Source of the DNA: an uncultured Lachnospiraceae bacterium
GTDB lineage: Bacteria; Bacillota; Clostridia; Lachnospirales; Lachnospiraceae
NCBI GenBank assembly: GCA_946537305.1
Contig: CAMNFR010000005.1
Location: forward strand, 1 to 64,000
Length of the DNA stretch: 64,000 nucleotides
Reading direction: 5' to 3'
Shown here: positions 17,305 to 25,764 of the stretch, piece by piece
Numbering within the stretch: the first letter of the stretch is position 1
Layout: every line of letters begins with the position of its first letter
Notes under the pieces: generated by a model
What the model was told of the DNA's origin: nothing
Databases searched by the model: none
The model's input: only the letters and a program-made list of their open reading frames with translations
Made by a program: the position numbers and the translations under genes

Positions 17305-18981
17305 TTACAGGTTCTTTTTTGTTTCCTCCGCCAGCGCCTTGATCTCTCTGGCGTTCCGATATACAGTATCCGTGACTCTGGCGCCGCCCAACAGTCTGGC
17401 CAGTTCTTCCACGCATTCTTCTTCCGCTAGCCGGCGGATCTCTGTCTGCGTGCGCCCTCCTGTTTCCTGCTTGCGGATCCGGTAATGGGCATCGGCCATA
17501 CCGGCGATCTGCGGCAGATGTGTGATGCAAATGACCTGGCGATGTCTTCCGATCAGCGCCAGCTTTTCTGAAACCTTCTGCGCGGTGCGCCCGCTGATGC
17601 CGGCGTCCACTTCATCAAAGATCAAGGTAGGAATCTCATCTTTATCTGCGAGAACCGCCTTGATGGCCAGCATGATACGGGAAAGTTCACCGCCGGAAGC
17701 AACTCGTCCCAAAGGCTGAGGCTCCTGACCGGCATTCAGAGAAATATAAAACTCTGTCATATCCTGCCCATACGATGCAGGCTCCGCCAATTTCTCCATT
17801 CGAATATCAAAATCCACATGAGAGAAATTCAGTTCCTGAATGGCTTCTGTCAAACGTTCTCTCAATGGCGGTATCGCTGCCCGGCGTGCGTCAGAAAGTT
17901 CATCGGCCGTTTGTTGTAATTCAGTCCTGGCCAGTTTGTATTCGGCTTCCGCCAACTGCTGCTTCTCCGAAAAGGAAGTCAGCTCTTCGATCCTGGCTTC
18001 CCGTGAAACAAGGGCTTTCATGACCTCCTCAAAAGAACCGCCGTATTTGCTTTCAATGTGATGGATCTCGTCCAGACGGTCCCCGATGCGGCTAAGTTCC
18101 TGAGGATCTGCCGCCAATGCATCCCTGGCGTCAGACAGCTCTCTTGTCACGGAAGACATCAGATCATCGATCTGCATCAGTTCGCCCGAAAGTTCTTCCA
18201 AAGAAGTGTCGTATTTTGTTACGGATGATAATTCTCTGGCAGCGCGGGAAATCTTTTCGGAAGCTGAATCGCCTTCCGCCAGCAGCATATATGCCTCTCC
18301 GAGGGCTTCCTGAATGCGCTGCGCGTGAGAAAGGCGTTTAAAAGAAACCTCCAGTTCCTCTTTTTCACTTTCTTTTAGCCTGGCATTCCGGATTTCTTCC
18401 GCCTCATACTGCAGAAAATCCAGTTCTCGTCTGCGTGACTCTTCGTCCATCCCCCAGCGGTCAAGTTCCTTTTTGCTCTTCTGGAACCTGGTGTATGCTG
18501 CGCTCATCACCTGACGCAGCCGGACCATTTCCTCACCGCCGAATTGATCCAATACCTCAAGATGCTTTTCTTTTTTCATCAGAGACTGATGTTCGTGCTG
18601 GCCGTGAATATCGATCAATAGTGATGTCACCTGCCGCACGCGGGCGCTCGTGACAGTCTCATCATTGATCTTATGGACACTGCGGGACGGATAGATCTTG
18701 CGGGAAATGACAATACAGTCATATTCCGTGCTGATGTCCATTGCCTGCAGCGCTTCTGCCTTCTCCGGATCCAGAGAAAAGACCATTTCCACATACGCGA
18801 ATTCACAGCCGGACCTAAGACACCCGCTGTGGATTCGCCCTCCCAGACAGGCGTTCACCGCATCGATCAGCAGCGATTTTCCGGCACCGGTCTCTCCGGT
18901 CAATATATTCAGCCCCTCGGCAAAATCTACATCCGCCTCTTCAATCAGGGCAAAGTTCCTGACATGCAGATTGATCAGCAT
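17305..18981 (-). CDS. recN: DNA repair protein RecN
   Basis: RecN is an SMC-like ATPase that acts early at double-strand breaks. 558 aa, normal length. Walker A is LTGETGAGKSLLIDAVNACL near residue 30. Long coiled-coil arms fill the middle (many Glu/Lys/Arg heptads, for example KESEKEELEVSFKRLSHAQR). The ABC signature region SGGELSRIMLAIKAVLADKD and Walker B TLIFDEVDAGISGRTAQKV follow near residue 440. It is 16 nt after nadK; the argR gene usually found between them in Clostridia is absent. Confidence 0.96.
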   Translation of the reverse strand: MLINLHVRNFALIEEADVDFAEGLNILTGETGAGKSLLIDAVNACLGGRIHSGCLRSGCEFAYVEMVFSLDPEKAEALQAMDISTEYDCIVISRKIYPSRSVHKINDETVTSARVRQVTSLLIDIHGQHEHQSLMKKEKHLEVLDQFGGEEMVRLRQVMSAAYTRFQKSKKELDRWGMDEESRRRELDFLQYEAEEIRNARLKESEKEELEVSFKRLSHAQRIQEALGEAYMLLAEGDSASEKISRAARELSSVTKYDTSLEELSGELMQIDDLMSSVTRELSDARDALAADPQELSRIGDRLDEIHHIESKYGGSFEEVMKALVSREARIEELTSFSEKQQLAEAEYKLARTELQQTADELSDARRAAIPPLRERLTEAIQELNFSHVDFDIRMEKLAEPASYGQDMTEFYISLNAGQEPQPLGRVASGGELSRIMLAIKAVLADKDEIPTLIFDEVDAGISGRTAQKVSEKLALIGRHRQVICITHLPQIAGMADAHYRIRKQETGGRTQTEIRRLAEEECVEELARLLGGARVTDTVYRNAREIKALAEETKKNL

Positions 18982-18997
18982 ATCCTTTCCTTTCTTT

Positions 18998-19861
18998 TTA
19001 AGACATTTTTATACGTAATGTCTCCAGAAAGCTCTGGGAGCTGAGCTTTAAGATCTTGGTCACCTGCTGCGCCCGCACCAGCTCGATGCGGGATCCCGGC
19101 GGCACCTCCACCGCCTTGTCTCCGTCAAAATAAGCCACATATTCCGTCTGGCCTGTTATATCCTTTTCACTGCCCAGGATCTCCAGTTCCACCTTGTCCG
19201 TAGAAGAAAGGATCAGGCTTCGGTTATTCAGGGAGTGCGGCGCAATAGGCGTCACCAGAAACAGCTTGGCTGTCGGCTCTACAATTGGTCCGCCGCAGGA
19301 GAGATTATAGGCCGTAGAGCCAGTGGGCGTGGACACAATAATACCGTCAGCATTATAAAGATACAGGAACGACCCGTTTACATAAAGCTTAAATTTAAAG
19401 ATCCGGAGTGCCCGGATACGGTTTACGGTGAGATCATTCAGGGCCACATCCTCTTCCAGCACCTCGCCTGTGGGCGAAAGGACCCGCCCCCGAAGCATCA
19501 TGCGCTCTTCGATAAAGAACTCTCCGGCAATGATGCGCTCAAGGATATCTGTGATATTATTTTTATCTCCCTCGGTCAGATATCCCAGCGTTCCCAGGTT
19601 AATGCCCAGAAAAGGAACATTCAGATCCACCAGATTTCGGGCCGCCCGCAGCAACGTGCCGTCACCGCCTAGCACAATCACACAGTCTACATGGGTAGGC
19701 AGTGCAGAATCCGGCGTCCGCACTCCATTCGCAGTAATTTCATGATCCGCTTCCTGAACAAAGCAGCTTTTGCCACGCTTCATCAGATAATTCCGGATCA
19801 TCTCTGTTGTGGCAAGATTTTCATCTTTCTGTTTATTGGTAATGACATAAAAATGATTCAT
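18998..19861 (-). CDS. nadK: NAD kinase
   Basis: NadK phosphorylates NAD+ to NADP+. 287 aa from the chosen ATG. The diagnostic GGDGT loop is CVIVLGGDGTLLRAARNLV near residue 70. The nucleotide-binding DVALNDLTVNR and VSTPTGSTAYNLSCGGPIV also fit. The ORF track starts four codons upstream at a TTG; the ATG with GGAG 6 nt before it is the better start. Lies between tlyA and recN, the standard Clostridia order. Confidence 0.95.
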   Translation of the reverse strand: MNHFYVITNKQKDENLATTEMIRNYLMKRGKSCFVQEADHEITANGVRTPDSALPTHVDCVIVLGGDGTLLRAARNLVDLNVPFLGINLGTLGYLTEGDKNNITDILERIIAGEFFIEERMMLRGRVLSPTGEVLEEDVALNDLTVNRIRALRIFKFKLYVNGSFLYLYNADGIIVSTPTGSTAYNLSCGGPIVEPTAKLFLVTPIAPHSLNNRSLILSSTDKVELEILGSEKDITGQTEYVAYFDGDKAVEVPPGSRIELVRAQQVTKILKLSSQSFLETLRIKMS

Positions 19862-19879
19862 AGTCCGCTCCAAAACAGG

Positions 19880-20683
19880 CTACCGGTCCAGCGCCCGGTG
19901 CGCCTCTTCCACCACTGCGGAAGCATTAATGTTTTCGTCAGTCCCGGCATCTGCATTCAGCGAGAGGTATAACAGGTATTCAATATTTCCTTCCGGTCCC
20001 TTGACCGGAGAAAAGGTCAGTCCTCTTACAGAAAAACCGATGCTGACGGCATGATCAAGCACCATGGAGATGACCTCCCGGTGTGTCTCAGGGTCTCTTA
20101 CGACCCCCTTCTTTCCTACCTTTTCTCTTCCGGCCTCGAACTGAGGCTTGATCAGACAGATCACCTCTCCATCCAGGCTCATCAGCGCCTTTAACGGCGT
20201 CAGTACTTTGGTCAGAGAGATGAAAGAAACATCCACGGAAGCCAGACGGATCTCATCCGGGATCTGATCCGGCGTTACATAACGGATATTGGTCTTTTCC
20301 ATACATACAACCCGCGGGTCCTGGCGAAGTTTCCATGCCAGCTGGCCGTAGCCCACATCCACGGCATACACCTTTACGGCGCCGTTCTGCAGCATACAAT
20401 CCGTAAATCCCCCGGTAGAGGCACCAACATCCATACAGATGCACCCATCCGGGGACACCGGAAAGGTCTGCATGGCCTTTTCCAGCTTTAATCCGCCGCG
20501 GCTGACATAGGGCAGCGTCTTTCCCCGCACCTCAACGGAAGCATCCTCCGGAAATGTGCCGCCGGCTTTATCCTCCCGCTGACCGTCCACAAAGACGATT
20601 CCCTCCATGATCATAGCCTTCGCTTTTTCACGTGAGGGCGCCAGTCCTCGTTCTGTCAACAGTACATCCAGTCTTTTTTTCAT
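19880..20683 (-). CDS. tlyA: TlyA-family rRNA 2'-O-methyltransferase
   Basis: 267 aa. An N-terminal S4 RNA-binding domain (KKRLDVLLTERGLAPSREKA) is followed by an FtsJ-like SAM-binding fold with MDVGASTGGFTDCMLQNGA near residue 90 and VYAVDVGYGQLAWKL after it. TlyA-type enzymes methylate 2'-OH of specific cytidines in rRNA; some members also behave as pore-forming haemolysins, though methyltransferase activity is the better-supported role. The track starts at a GTG inside the end of dxs; the ATG used here gives the usual KKRLDVLL start. GGAG lies 13 nt upstream, which is a little far. Confidence 0.92.
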   Translation of the reverse strand: MKKRLDVLLTERGLAPSREKAKAMIMEGIVFVDGQREDKAGGTFPEDASVEVRGKTLPYVSRGGLKLEKAMQTFPVSPDGCICMDVGASTGGFTDCMLQNGAVKVYAVDVGYGQLAWKLRQDPRVVCMEKTNIRYVTPDQIPDEIRLASVDVSFISLTKVLTPLKALMSLDGEVICLIKPQFEAGREKVGKKGVVRDPETHREVISMVLDHAVSIGFSVRGLTFSPVKGPEGNIEYLLYLSLNADAGTDENINASAVVEEAHRALDR

Positions 20684-20687
20684 GAGT

Positions 20688-22553
20688 TTATACACGCTCC
20701 AGCTCGTTAAGGATTTTCCGGGTGACCGATTCGGTATCCAGGCCCAGCATTTCCTTAAGAATGGTCACATTGCCATGCTCCACATAACAGTCAGGTATGG
20801 CCACGGAAAGAATCGTACCATGATAATCCAGGGCCGCAAGCGCCGCATCCACGTGTTCACCAAAGCCGCCCTTTGCTACATTTTCTTCCAGAGTCACTAC
20901 CACCGAATGGGTCGTCAGAAGTTCTTTAAGAAGTTCCGTATCCAGCGGCGCCGCAAAACGCGCATTTACCAGCGACACGGAATAGCCCTTTTCTTTCAGC
21001 GCTTCTCTGACCTCCCACGCTGTTTCCACCATGGAACCGATGGCCAGCAAAAGGATCCCTTTTTCACGGAACATGCATTCCGCCTTGCCGTATTCAATGG
21101 GAGGACGGAAATCCTTCATCTTTTCCAGCGCGGTGCCGCGCGGATAGCGAATCGCGAGCGGCCCGTTAAAATCAACAGAAAAACGAAGCATATCTGCCAG
21201 TTCATAGCAGCTTTTCGGAGCCATCACGGTCATGCCGGGAATCATGCTGAGATAGGACAGATCAAAAATCCCCTGGTGTGTCTCGCCGTCACTTCCTACG
21301 ATACCTGCACGGTCCAGACAGAAGGTGACCGGCAGATGCTGAATGCATACATCGTGGATCATCTGATCAAATCCTCGCTGCAGGAAGGAGGAATAGACAC
21401 AGAAATATGGCTTCAGACCGCCTGCAGCCATTCCGGCCGCAAAAGTGACCGCATGCTGCTCAGCGATGCCCACATCAAAGAAGCGGTCCGGATAGCGCTT
21501 TGCGAAGCGCTTCAGACCGGTGCCTTCCGGCATGGCCGCCGTAATCGCCACGACCTCCGGATGCTTAGCGGCAATGTCACAAAATACCTTGGCAAACACC
21601 TTGGTCCAGCTGGGGCTTCCGCCGCCGCCTTTCGCTTTTCCCGTGGCAATATCAAAAGCACCTACCCCATGGAAATGCTCCGGATAATGCTCTGCGGGGG
21701 CATAGCCTTTTCCTTTTTTGGTGATCACATGAACCAGAACGGCACGGTTCAGGCGTTTGGCTTCCTCCAGGACACGCACCATTCCCGGGATATCATACCC
21801 GTCGACCGGTCCCAGATAAGTAATATCCATCTCCTCGAATACCATTCCCGGAATCACCAGCTGTTTGATGCTGCTTTTGGTGCGGCTGATGCGCTCCACC
21901 AGAGAATTACCGATTCCAGGAATCTGTGAAAGTGCCGAGGAAACATTTTCTTTCAGGCCGTTGTAGACCGGCGCCGTGCGGATGCGTCCCAGCGCGCGGG
22001 AAATGCCGCCCCGGTTTTCCGCGATGGACATGTTGTTATCATTCAGAACGATAATATAATTGCCGTGGAACTGAGAAGCGTTGTTCAGTGCCTCCAGCGC
22101 CATGCCGCCTGTCAGGGCACCATCACCGATAATCGACACAACATACCCATCTTCTCCCCGCATCTGACGCGCCTGTGCCAGGCCCAGTCCCGCAGAAATG
22201 GATGTTGAGCTGTGGCCGGTATTAAAGGCATCGCATTCACTCTCGCGACGGTTCGGAAAGCCGGAAAGTCCCTGATAGGTGCGAATGCTTCCGAATTCCT
22301 CACGCCGACCGGAAAGGATCTTATGCGTATAGGACTGGTGTCCCACGTCCCAGATCAGCTTGTCCTGGGGCAGATCGAAGGCCAGATGCAGGGCCATGGT
22401 AAGCTCTACTACGCCCATGTTCGATGCAAGATGGCCGCCGTTTTGGCTGATCTTATCCAGAATATAGGTGCGGATTTCCTCTGCCAGCGCCGAATATTCC
22501 GACGGATCAATCTTTTTTATATCATTCGGTGCGTTGATGCGCTCCAGGATCAT
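20688..22553 (-). CDS. dxs: 1-deoxy-D-xylulose-5-phosphate synthase
   Basis: Dxs condenses pyruvate with glyceraldehyde 3-phosphate using thiamine diphosphate, the first step of the MEP isoprenoid pathway. 621 aa, normal length. The ThDP motif is IGDGALTGGMALEALNNA near residue 145. The domain-2 landmark DVGIAEQHAVTFAAGMA and LDRAGIVGSDGETHQGIFD are present. The C-terminal transketolase domain is complete. It sits directly after the prenyl synthase ispA, so substrate and product genes for isoprenoid supply are together. Confidence 0.97.
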   Translation of the reverse strand: MILERINAPNDIKKIDPSEYSALAEEIRTYILDKISQNGGHLASNMGVVELTMALHLAFDLPQDKLIWDVGHQSYTHKILSGRREEFGSIRTYQGLSGFPNRRESECDAFNTGHSSTSISAGLGLAQARQMRGEDGYVVSIIGDGALTGGMALEALNNASQFHGNYIIVLNDNNMSIAENRGGISRALGRIRTAPVYNGLKENVSSALSQIPGIGNSLVERISRTKSSIKQLVIPGMVFEEMDITYLGPVDGYDIPGMVRVLEEAKRLNRAVLVHVITKKGKGYAPAEHYPEHFHGVGAFDIATGKAKGGGGSPSWTKVFAKVFCDIAAKHPEVVAITAAMPEGTGLKRFAKRYPDRFFDVGIAEQHAVTFAAGMAAGGLKPYFCVYSSFLQRGFDQMIHDVCIQHLPVTFCLDRAGIVGSDGETHQGIFDLSYLSMIPGMTVMAPKSCYELADMLRFSVDFNGPLAIRYPRGTALEKMKDFRPPIEYGKAECMFREKGILLLAIGSMVETAWEVREALKEKGYSVSLVNARFAAPLDTELLKELLTTHSVVVTLEENVAKGGFGEHVDAALAALDYHGTILSVAIPDCYVEHGNVTILKEMLGLDTESVTRKILNELERV

Positions 22554-22571
22554 AAAATCACCTCATACATT

Positions 22572-23426
22572 TTAGTAAGACCTGTTTTCCAGTCTGCGAA
22601 TGAATGTTCGGAAGAAACCATGATCCCCCGGGAGCTGATCCAACAGGGAAATGGCCTCATCACTCAGGCGGCTTACTTCCGATTGAGCGGCCTTCAGGCC
22701 ATACAGCGTAACATATGTCGTCTTCTGGTTTCGTTCATCTGAACCGATGGGCTTGCCCAGTTCTTCCTCTGTGGAGGAGACATCCAGGATATCATCCCTG
22801 ATCTGAAACGCAAGTCCCAAGTCGGTCCCCATCTGCTCCAGCATGCGAATCTGATCTTCTCCTGCTCCTGCCAGAATACCGCCGATCATCAGCGAAGCTT
22901 CTAGCAGCGCACCCGTCTTTAATCTGTAAATAAAGTCCAGCATATCCGCTGTCAGTGGTTTTCCTGTATTTTCTACATCGACCACCTGACCGCCCACCAT
23001 GCCATAGATGCCGGCCTTCTGTGCCAGTACGCCCATGGCCCGTGCTGCCCTGTCCGGATGCGCTGTAAGCGAAAATCCCTTTGCAGCCGTCTCGAACGCG
23101 TACGTGAGCAGTGCATCGCCGGCCAGAATGCCCATATCCTCCCCGTAGCTAAACCAGGTGGTAGGCTTACCGCGCCGCAGTGTGTCGTTGTCCATGGCAG
23201 GAAGATCATCATGTACCAGTGAATAGGTATGAATCATCTCCATGGCCGCCATAAAAGGCTCTATGACCTCTTCACTGCCGCCGAAAAGTGCATATGCCTC
23301 CTGCATCAGCGCAGGACGCACTCTTTTTCCGCCTGCCTGCAGGCTGTAACAGGAAGCCTCGATCACGGTCTTCTGAAATCCCTCTCCCTGCGGAAGATAC
23401 TTCTCTATGATTTTCTCAATATCCAT
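22572..23426 (-). CDS. ispA: Geranyl/farnesyl diphosphate synthase
   Basis: Short-chain trans-prenyl transferase. 284 aa. The first Asp-rich motif is SLVHDDLPAMDNDTLRRGKP near residue 75 (DDxxxxD, the bacterial type), and the second is AFQIRDDILDVSSTEEELGK near residue 215. The length and small residues before the first motif fit FPP synthase, but product length cannot be proven from sequence. Two bases downstream of xseB and followed by dxs. Confidence 0.93.
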   Translation of the reverse strand: MDIEKIIEKYLPQGEGFQKTVIEASCYSLQAGGKRVRPALMQEAYALFGGSEEVIEPFMAAMEMIHTYSLVHDDLPAMDNDTLRRGKPTTWFSYGEDMGILAGDALLTYAFETAAKGFSLTAHPDRAARAMGVLAQKAGIYGMVGGQVVDVENTGKPLTADMLDFIYRLKTGALLEASLMIGGILAGAGEDQIRMLEQMGTDLGLAFQIRDDILDVSSTEEELGKPIGSDERNQKTTYVTLYGLKAAQSEVSRLSDEAISLLDQLPGDHGFFRTFIRRLENRSY

Positions 23427-23428
23427 GA

Positions 23429-23674
23429 CTATTCCTCACCTCCGCTTCCTGCCTCCAGGATCTGCATCTGCTTTTCAATGCGGTCCACTTTCTCATTCAG
23501 GGCCTGCACCATTGTCAGTCCCCGCTGGTATCTCCGAAAGGTCTCTTCCAGCGGATGCTCCTGCTGCTCCAGATCTTCCACCAGCGCTGTCAATTCTTCC
23601 AGCAGCACATCTGCAGGAATTTCTTTATATTCTTCTGTTCCCATGCCTTCATCGGCTTTCTTTTCCGTGGTCAT
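23429..23674 (-). CDS. xseB: Exodeoxyribonuclease VII small subunit
   Basis: 81 aa, a helical hairpin protein. The family core is LTALVEDLEQQEHPLEETFR followed by YQRGLTMVQALNEKVDRIEK. XseB binds the XseA coiled coil to form exonuclease VII, which degrades single-stranded DNA from both ends. The start overlaps xseA as ATGA, giving translational coupling of the two subunits. The C-terminus is a short acidic tail. Confidence 0.93.
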   Translation of the reverse strand: MTTEKKADEGMGTEEYKEIPADVLLEELTALVEDLEQQEHPLEETFRRYQRGLTMVQALNEKVDRIEKQMQILEAGSGGEE

Positions 23675-24888
23675 GCATTCCTCCGCATAATATCCGTGAT
23701 CTGTGCCTGCATTGTTCCGTCCGCCACATGGATGCGGACATTGTCTCCCGGAGACACCTGCGCGGCAGAACGCAGCGCTCTGCCGTCTTCACTCTCCACA
23801 TACGCATATCCACCGGCCATTTTTTTCAGGGGTGATGTGCCATCCAGCCTGGCAGCCAGCACGGCGGATCTGTGCCTTCGCGAGAGAATACTCTGCTGCA
23901 TGATCAGGATCAGTTTTTCCTGAAGATCCGAAATGGCAAGTCTCTGGTTATCCAGTCGATGCCTGGGCGTGACCAGTTCAAGTCGGTAGGATGCCTGCCG
24001 TATTCGGGCGCGCTGTTCCTGAATGCATCGGTTCGCGGCAGCAGTAAGTCTGCGCTTCATCTGCGTGAGTTCCTGATCATAGGAGGCGATATCGTAAACA
24101 GCCATCTCCGCTGCTTCAGAGGGCGTGGCCGCTCTTCTATCCGCTACCAGATCCGCAATCGTTGTATCGGTCTGATGGCCCACCGCGGAAATTACGGGCG
24201 TACTGCAGTCAAAGATGGCGCGAGCAACCGGCTCCTCATTAAAAGCCCACAGATCCTCTATGGATCCGCCGCCTCGTCCCACGATCATCACATCCACGCC
24301 AATCCTGTCCAGCTGCCTGATGCCCCGCACAATACTCGGCACCGCATATTCTCCCTGTACAATGGCAGGATACAGTATCACCTGCACGTAGGGATTTCTT
24401 CTTCGGGCGATCTTTTCAATATCACGGATGGCAGCTCCGTCCGGAGCTGTAACTACGCCCAGACGACGGATAAATCGGGGAATGGGCTGCTTGTACTCCT
24501 CTGCGAACATTCCCATCTCTGCCAGTCTGGCTTTCCGTTCCTCGAGAATTCGGAAAAGATCTCCCTGTCCGGCCTGCTCAATGGCAGAAGCAAAAAGCTG
24601 ATAGGTCCCGGTCTTTTCATAGACGGAAATACGTCCGCTTACCAGCACCTGCTGACCTTCCTGCAAACGAAAACGAAGGCCGATCCGGTCTCTGGCGAAC
24701 ATCACTGCCGCCAGGGCTCCCGTCCCGTCCTTCAGTGTAAAATAAATATGTCCGGAATTATGGTATTTGCAATTGGAAACTTCGCCCTGTACCGTAACCT
24801 GGCGCAGGACGAAATCGTGCTGAAGCAAATCCCGAATATAGGAATTCACCTGTGTAACGGTTAGCACTCTGGTTCTTCCGTTCCCCAT
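23671..24888 (-). CDS. xseA: Exodeoxyribonuclease VII large subunit
   Basis: 405 aa. The N-terminal OB-fold domain begins LTVTQVNSYIRDLLQHDFVL and contains GEVSNCKYHNSGHIYFTLKD. The catalytic domain contains VVTAPDGAAIRDIEKIARRR, DVMIVGRGGGSIEDLWAFNE and ISAVGHQTDTTIADLVADRR, all diagnostic. A coiled-coil region follows, then a C-terminal segment with KMAGGYAYVES. Shares a TAATG with the end of nusB. Confidence 0.97.
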   Translation of the reverse strand: MGNGRTRVLTVTQVNSYIRDLLQHDFVLRQVTVQGEVSNCKYHNSGHIYFTLKDGTGALAAVMFARDRIGLRFRLQEGQQVLVSGRISVYEKTGTYQLFASAIEQAGQGDLFRILEERKARLAEMGMFAEEYKQPIPRFIRRLGVVTAPDGAAIRDIEKIARRRNPYVQVILYPAIVQGEYAVPSIVRGIRQLDRIGVDVMIVGRGGGSIEDLWAFNEEPVARAIFDCSTPVISAVGHQTDTTIADLVADRRAATPSEAAEMAVYDIASYDQELTQMKRRLTAAANRCIQEQRARIRQASYRLELVTPRHRLDNQRLAISDLQEKLILIMQQSILSRRHRSAVLAARLDGTSPLKKMAGGYAYVESEDGRALRSAAQVSPGDNVRIHVADGTMQAQITDIMRRNA

Positions 24889-25298
24889 TACACCTCTAAT
24901 CCCTTCGCAAGCTTTCCCAGGATGGCGTTCACAAAGGCCGGCGAATCGTCCCCGCCGTATTCCTTCGCCAGCTCCACCGCCTCGTTGATAGCCACCCGCA
25001 CCGGCACCGTTTCATCGTACTTCATTTCGTACCATGCCAGTCGGAGAATGGCCAGTTCTACCTTACCCATACGCGCGGTCTTCCAGCCTTCGGAGACAGC
25101 GTTGATATCCGAATCCATAGACGGGATCATGGCAGAGATCTCAGCCGCCCGGGCGGAAAGCATTTCCCCGGCTTCGGCGTCCACCGCTGCAATATCCTGC
25201 AGGTAGCGATGACACTGCTCCGTGTATTCCTCCGGCCGGTAGAATTCTCCCAGGAATAATTCTTTAAAGATGTGTTCTCGAATCTCTCTTCTTGTCAT
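24888..25298 (-). CDS. nusB: Transcription antitermination factor NusB
   Basis: 136 aa all-helical protein that binds boxA RNA with NusE (S10) to prevent premature termination of rRNA transcription. The sequence ends with the family signature [28 protein letters not shown], read in pieces, and has [14 protein letters not shown]-like residues ([20 protein letters not shown]) before it. ATGA overlap with asp23 upstream. Confidence 0.95.
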   Translation of the reverse strand: MTRREIREHIFKELFLGEFYRPEEYTEQCHRYLQDIAAVDAEAGEMLSARAAEISAMIPSMDSDINAVSEGWKTARMGKVELAILRLAWYEMKYDETVPVRVAINEAVELAKEYGGDDSPAFVNAILGKLAKGLEV

Positions 25299-25675
25299 GC
25301 TTTCATTACCACGCCGGCGATCTTAATATTCACCTGACGAACCTTATATCCGATCATATTTTCGACATTCATTTCTACACGCTCCTGCACTTTGGCAGAG
25401 GTCTTGGGAATGGAATAACCGAAATCGATATTGATGGAAAGGTACACCGTCACTTCATTGTTCTCAATTTCAACCTTGACAGCTTTTGCCAGCGCACCGC
25501 GGGAAAGCTTCGGAATCTGCTCTCTCACAAGATTATCCCCCAGAGAGATCACGCCTTCCGTATCCGCTGCGGCAATGGCAGCCACCTTGGCTACGACTTC
25601 TTCATCGATTACCACGCGTCCGGCTTCTTTTTCCAGGATCACATGCTTCATTTTCTTTTCGGCTTCATTTGCCAT
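25295..25675 (-). CDS. Asp23/Gls24-family envelope stress protein
   Basis: 126 aa. The conserved core runs [20 protein letters not shown] and continues with [20 protein letters not shown] and [20 protein letters not shown]. The family is cytoplasmic and membrane-associated in Gram-positives and connected with envelope homeostasis; in Clostridia the copy upstream of nusB is nearly constant. First gene behind the promoter at 25.7 kb; GGAGG lies upstream of the ATG. Confidence 0.93.
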   Translation of the reverse strand: MANEAEKKMKHVILEKEAGRVVIDEEVVAKVAAIAAADTEGVISLGDNLVREQIPKLSRGALAKAVKVEIENNEVTVYLSINIDFGYSIPKTSAKVQERVEMNVENMIGYKVRQVNIKIAGVVMKA

Positions 25676-25708
25676 GAGTTTTTATCCTCCCTCCGATTTT
25701 CCCGTTTC

Positions 25709-25737
25709 AGTATAGCAGAGGTACGCCTATTATGCAA
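25709..25737 (-). promoter_or_regulatory. Sigma-A-type promoter of the asp23-nusB operon
   Basis: TTGCAT and TATACT are separated by 17 nt on the minus strand, about 35 nt upstream of the asp23 ATG. It is the last clear promoter I see before the 21 kb of tightly packed minus-strand genes. Confidence 0.75.
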
Positions 25738-25764
25738 GCTTTTACGCAACATGCAGTAGGCGGT

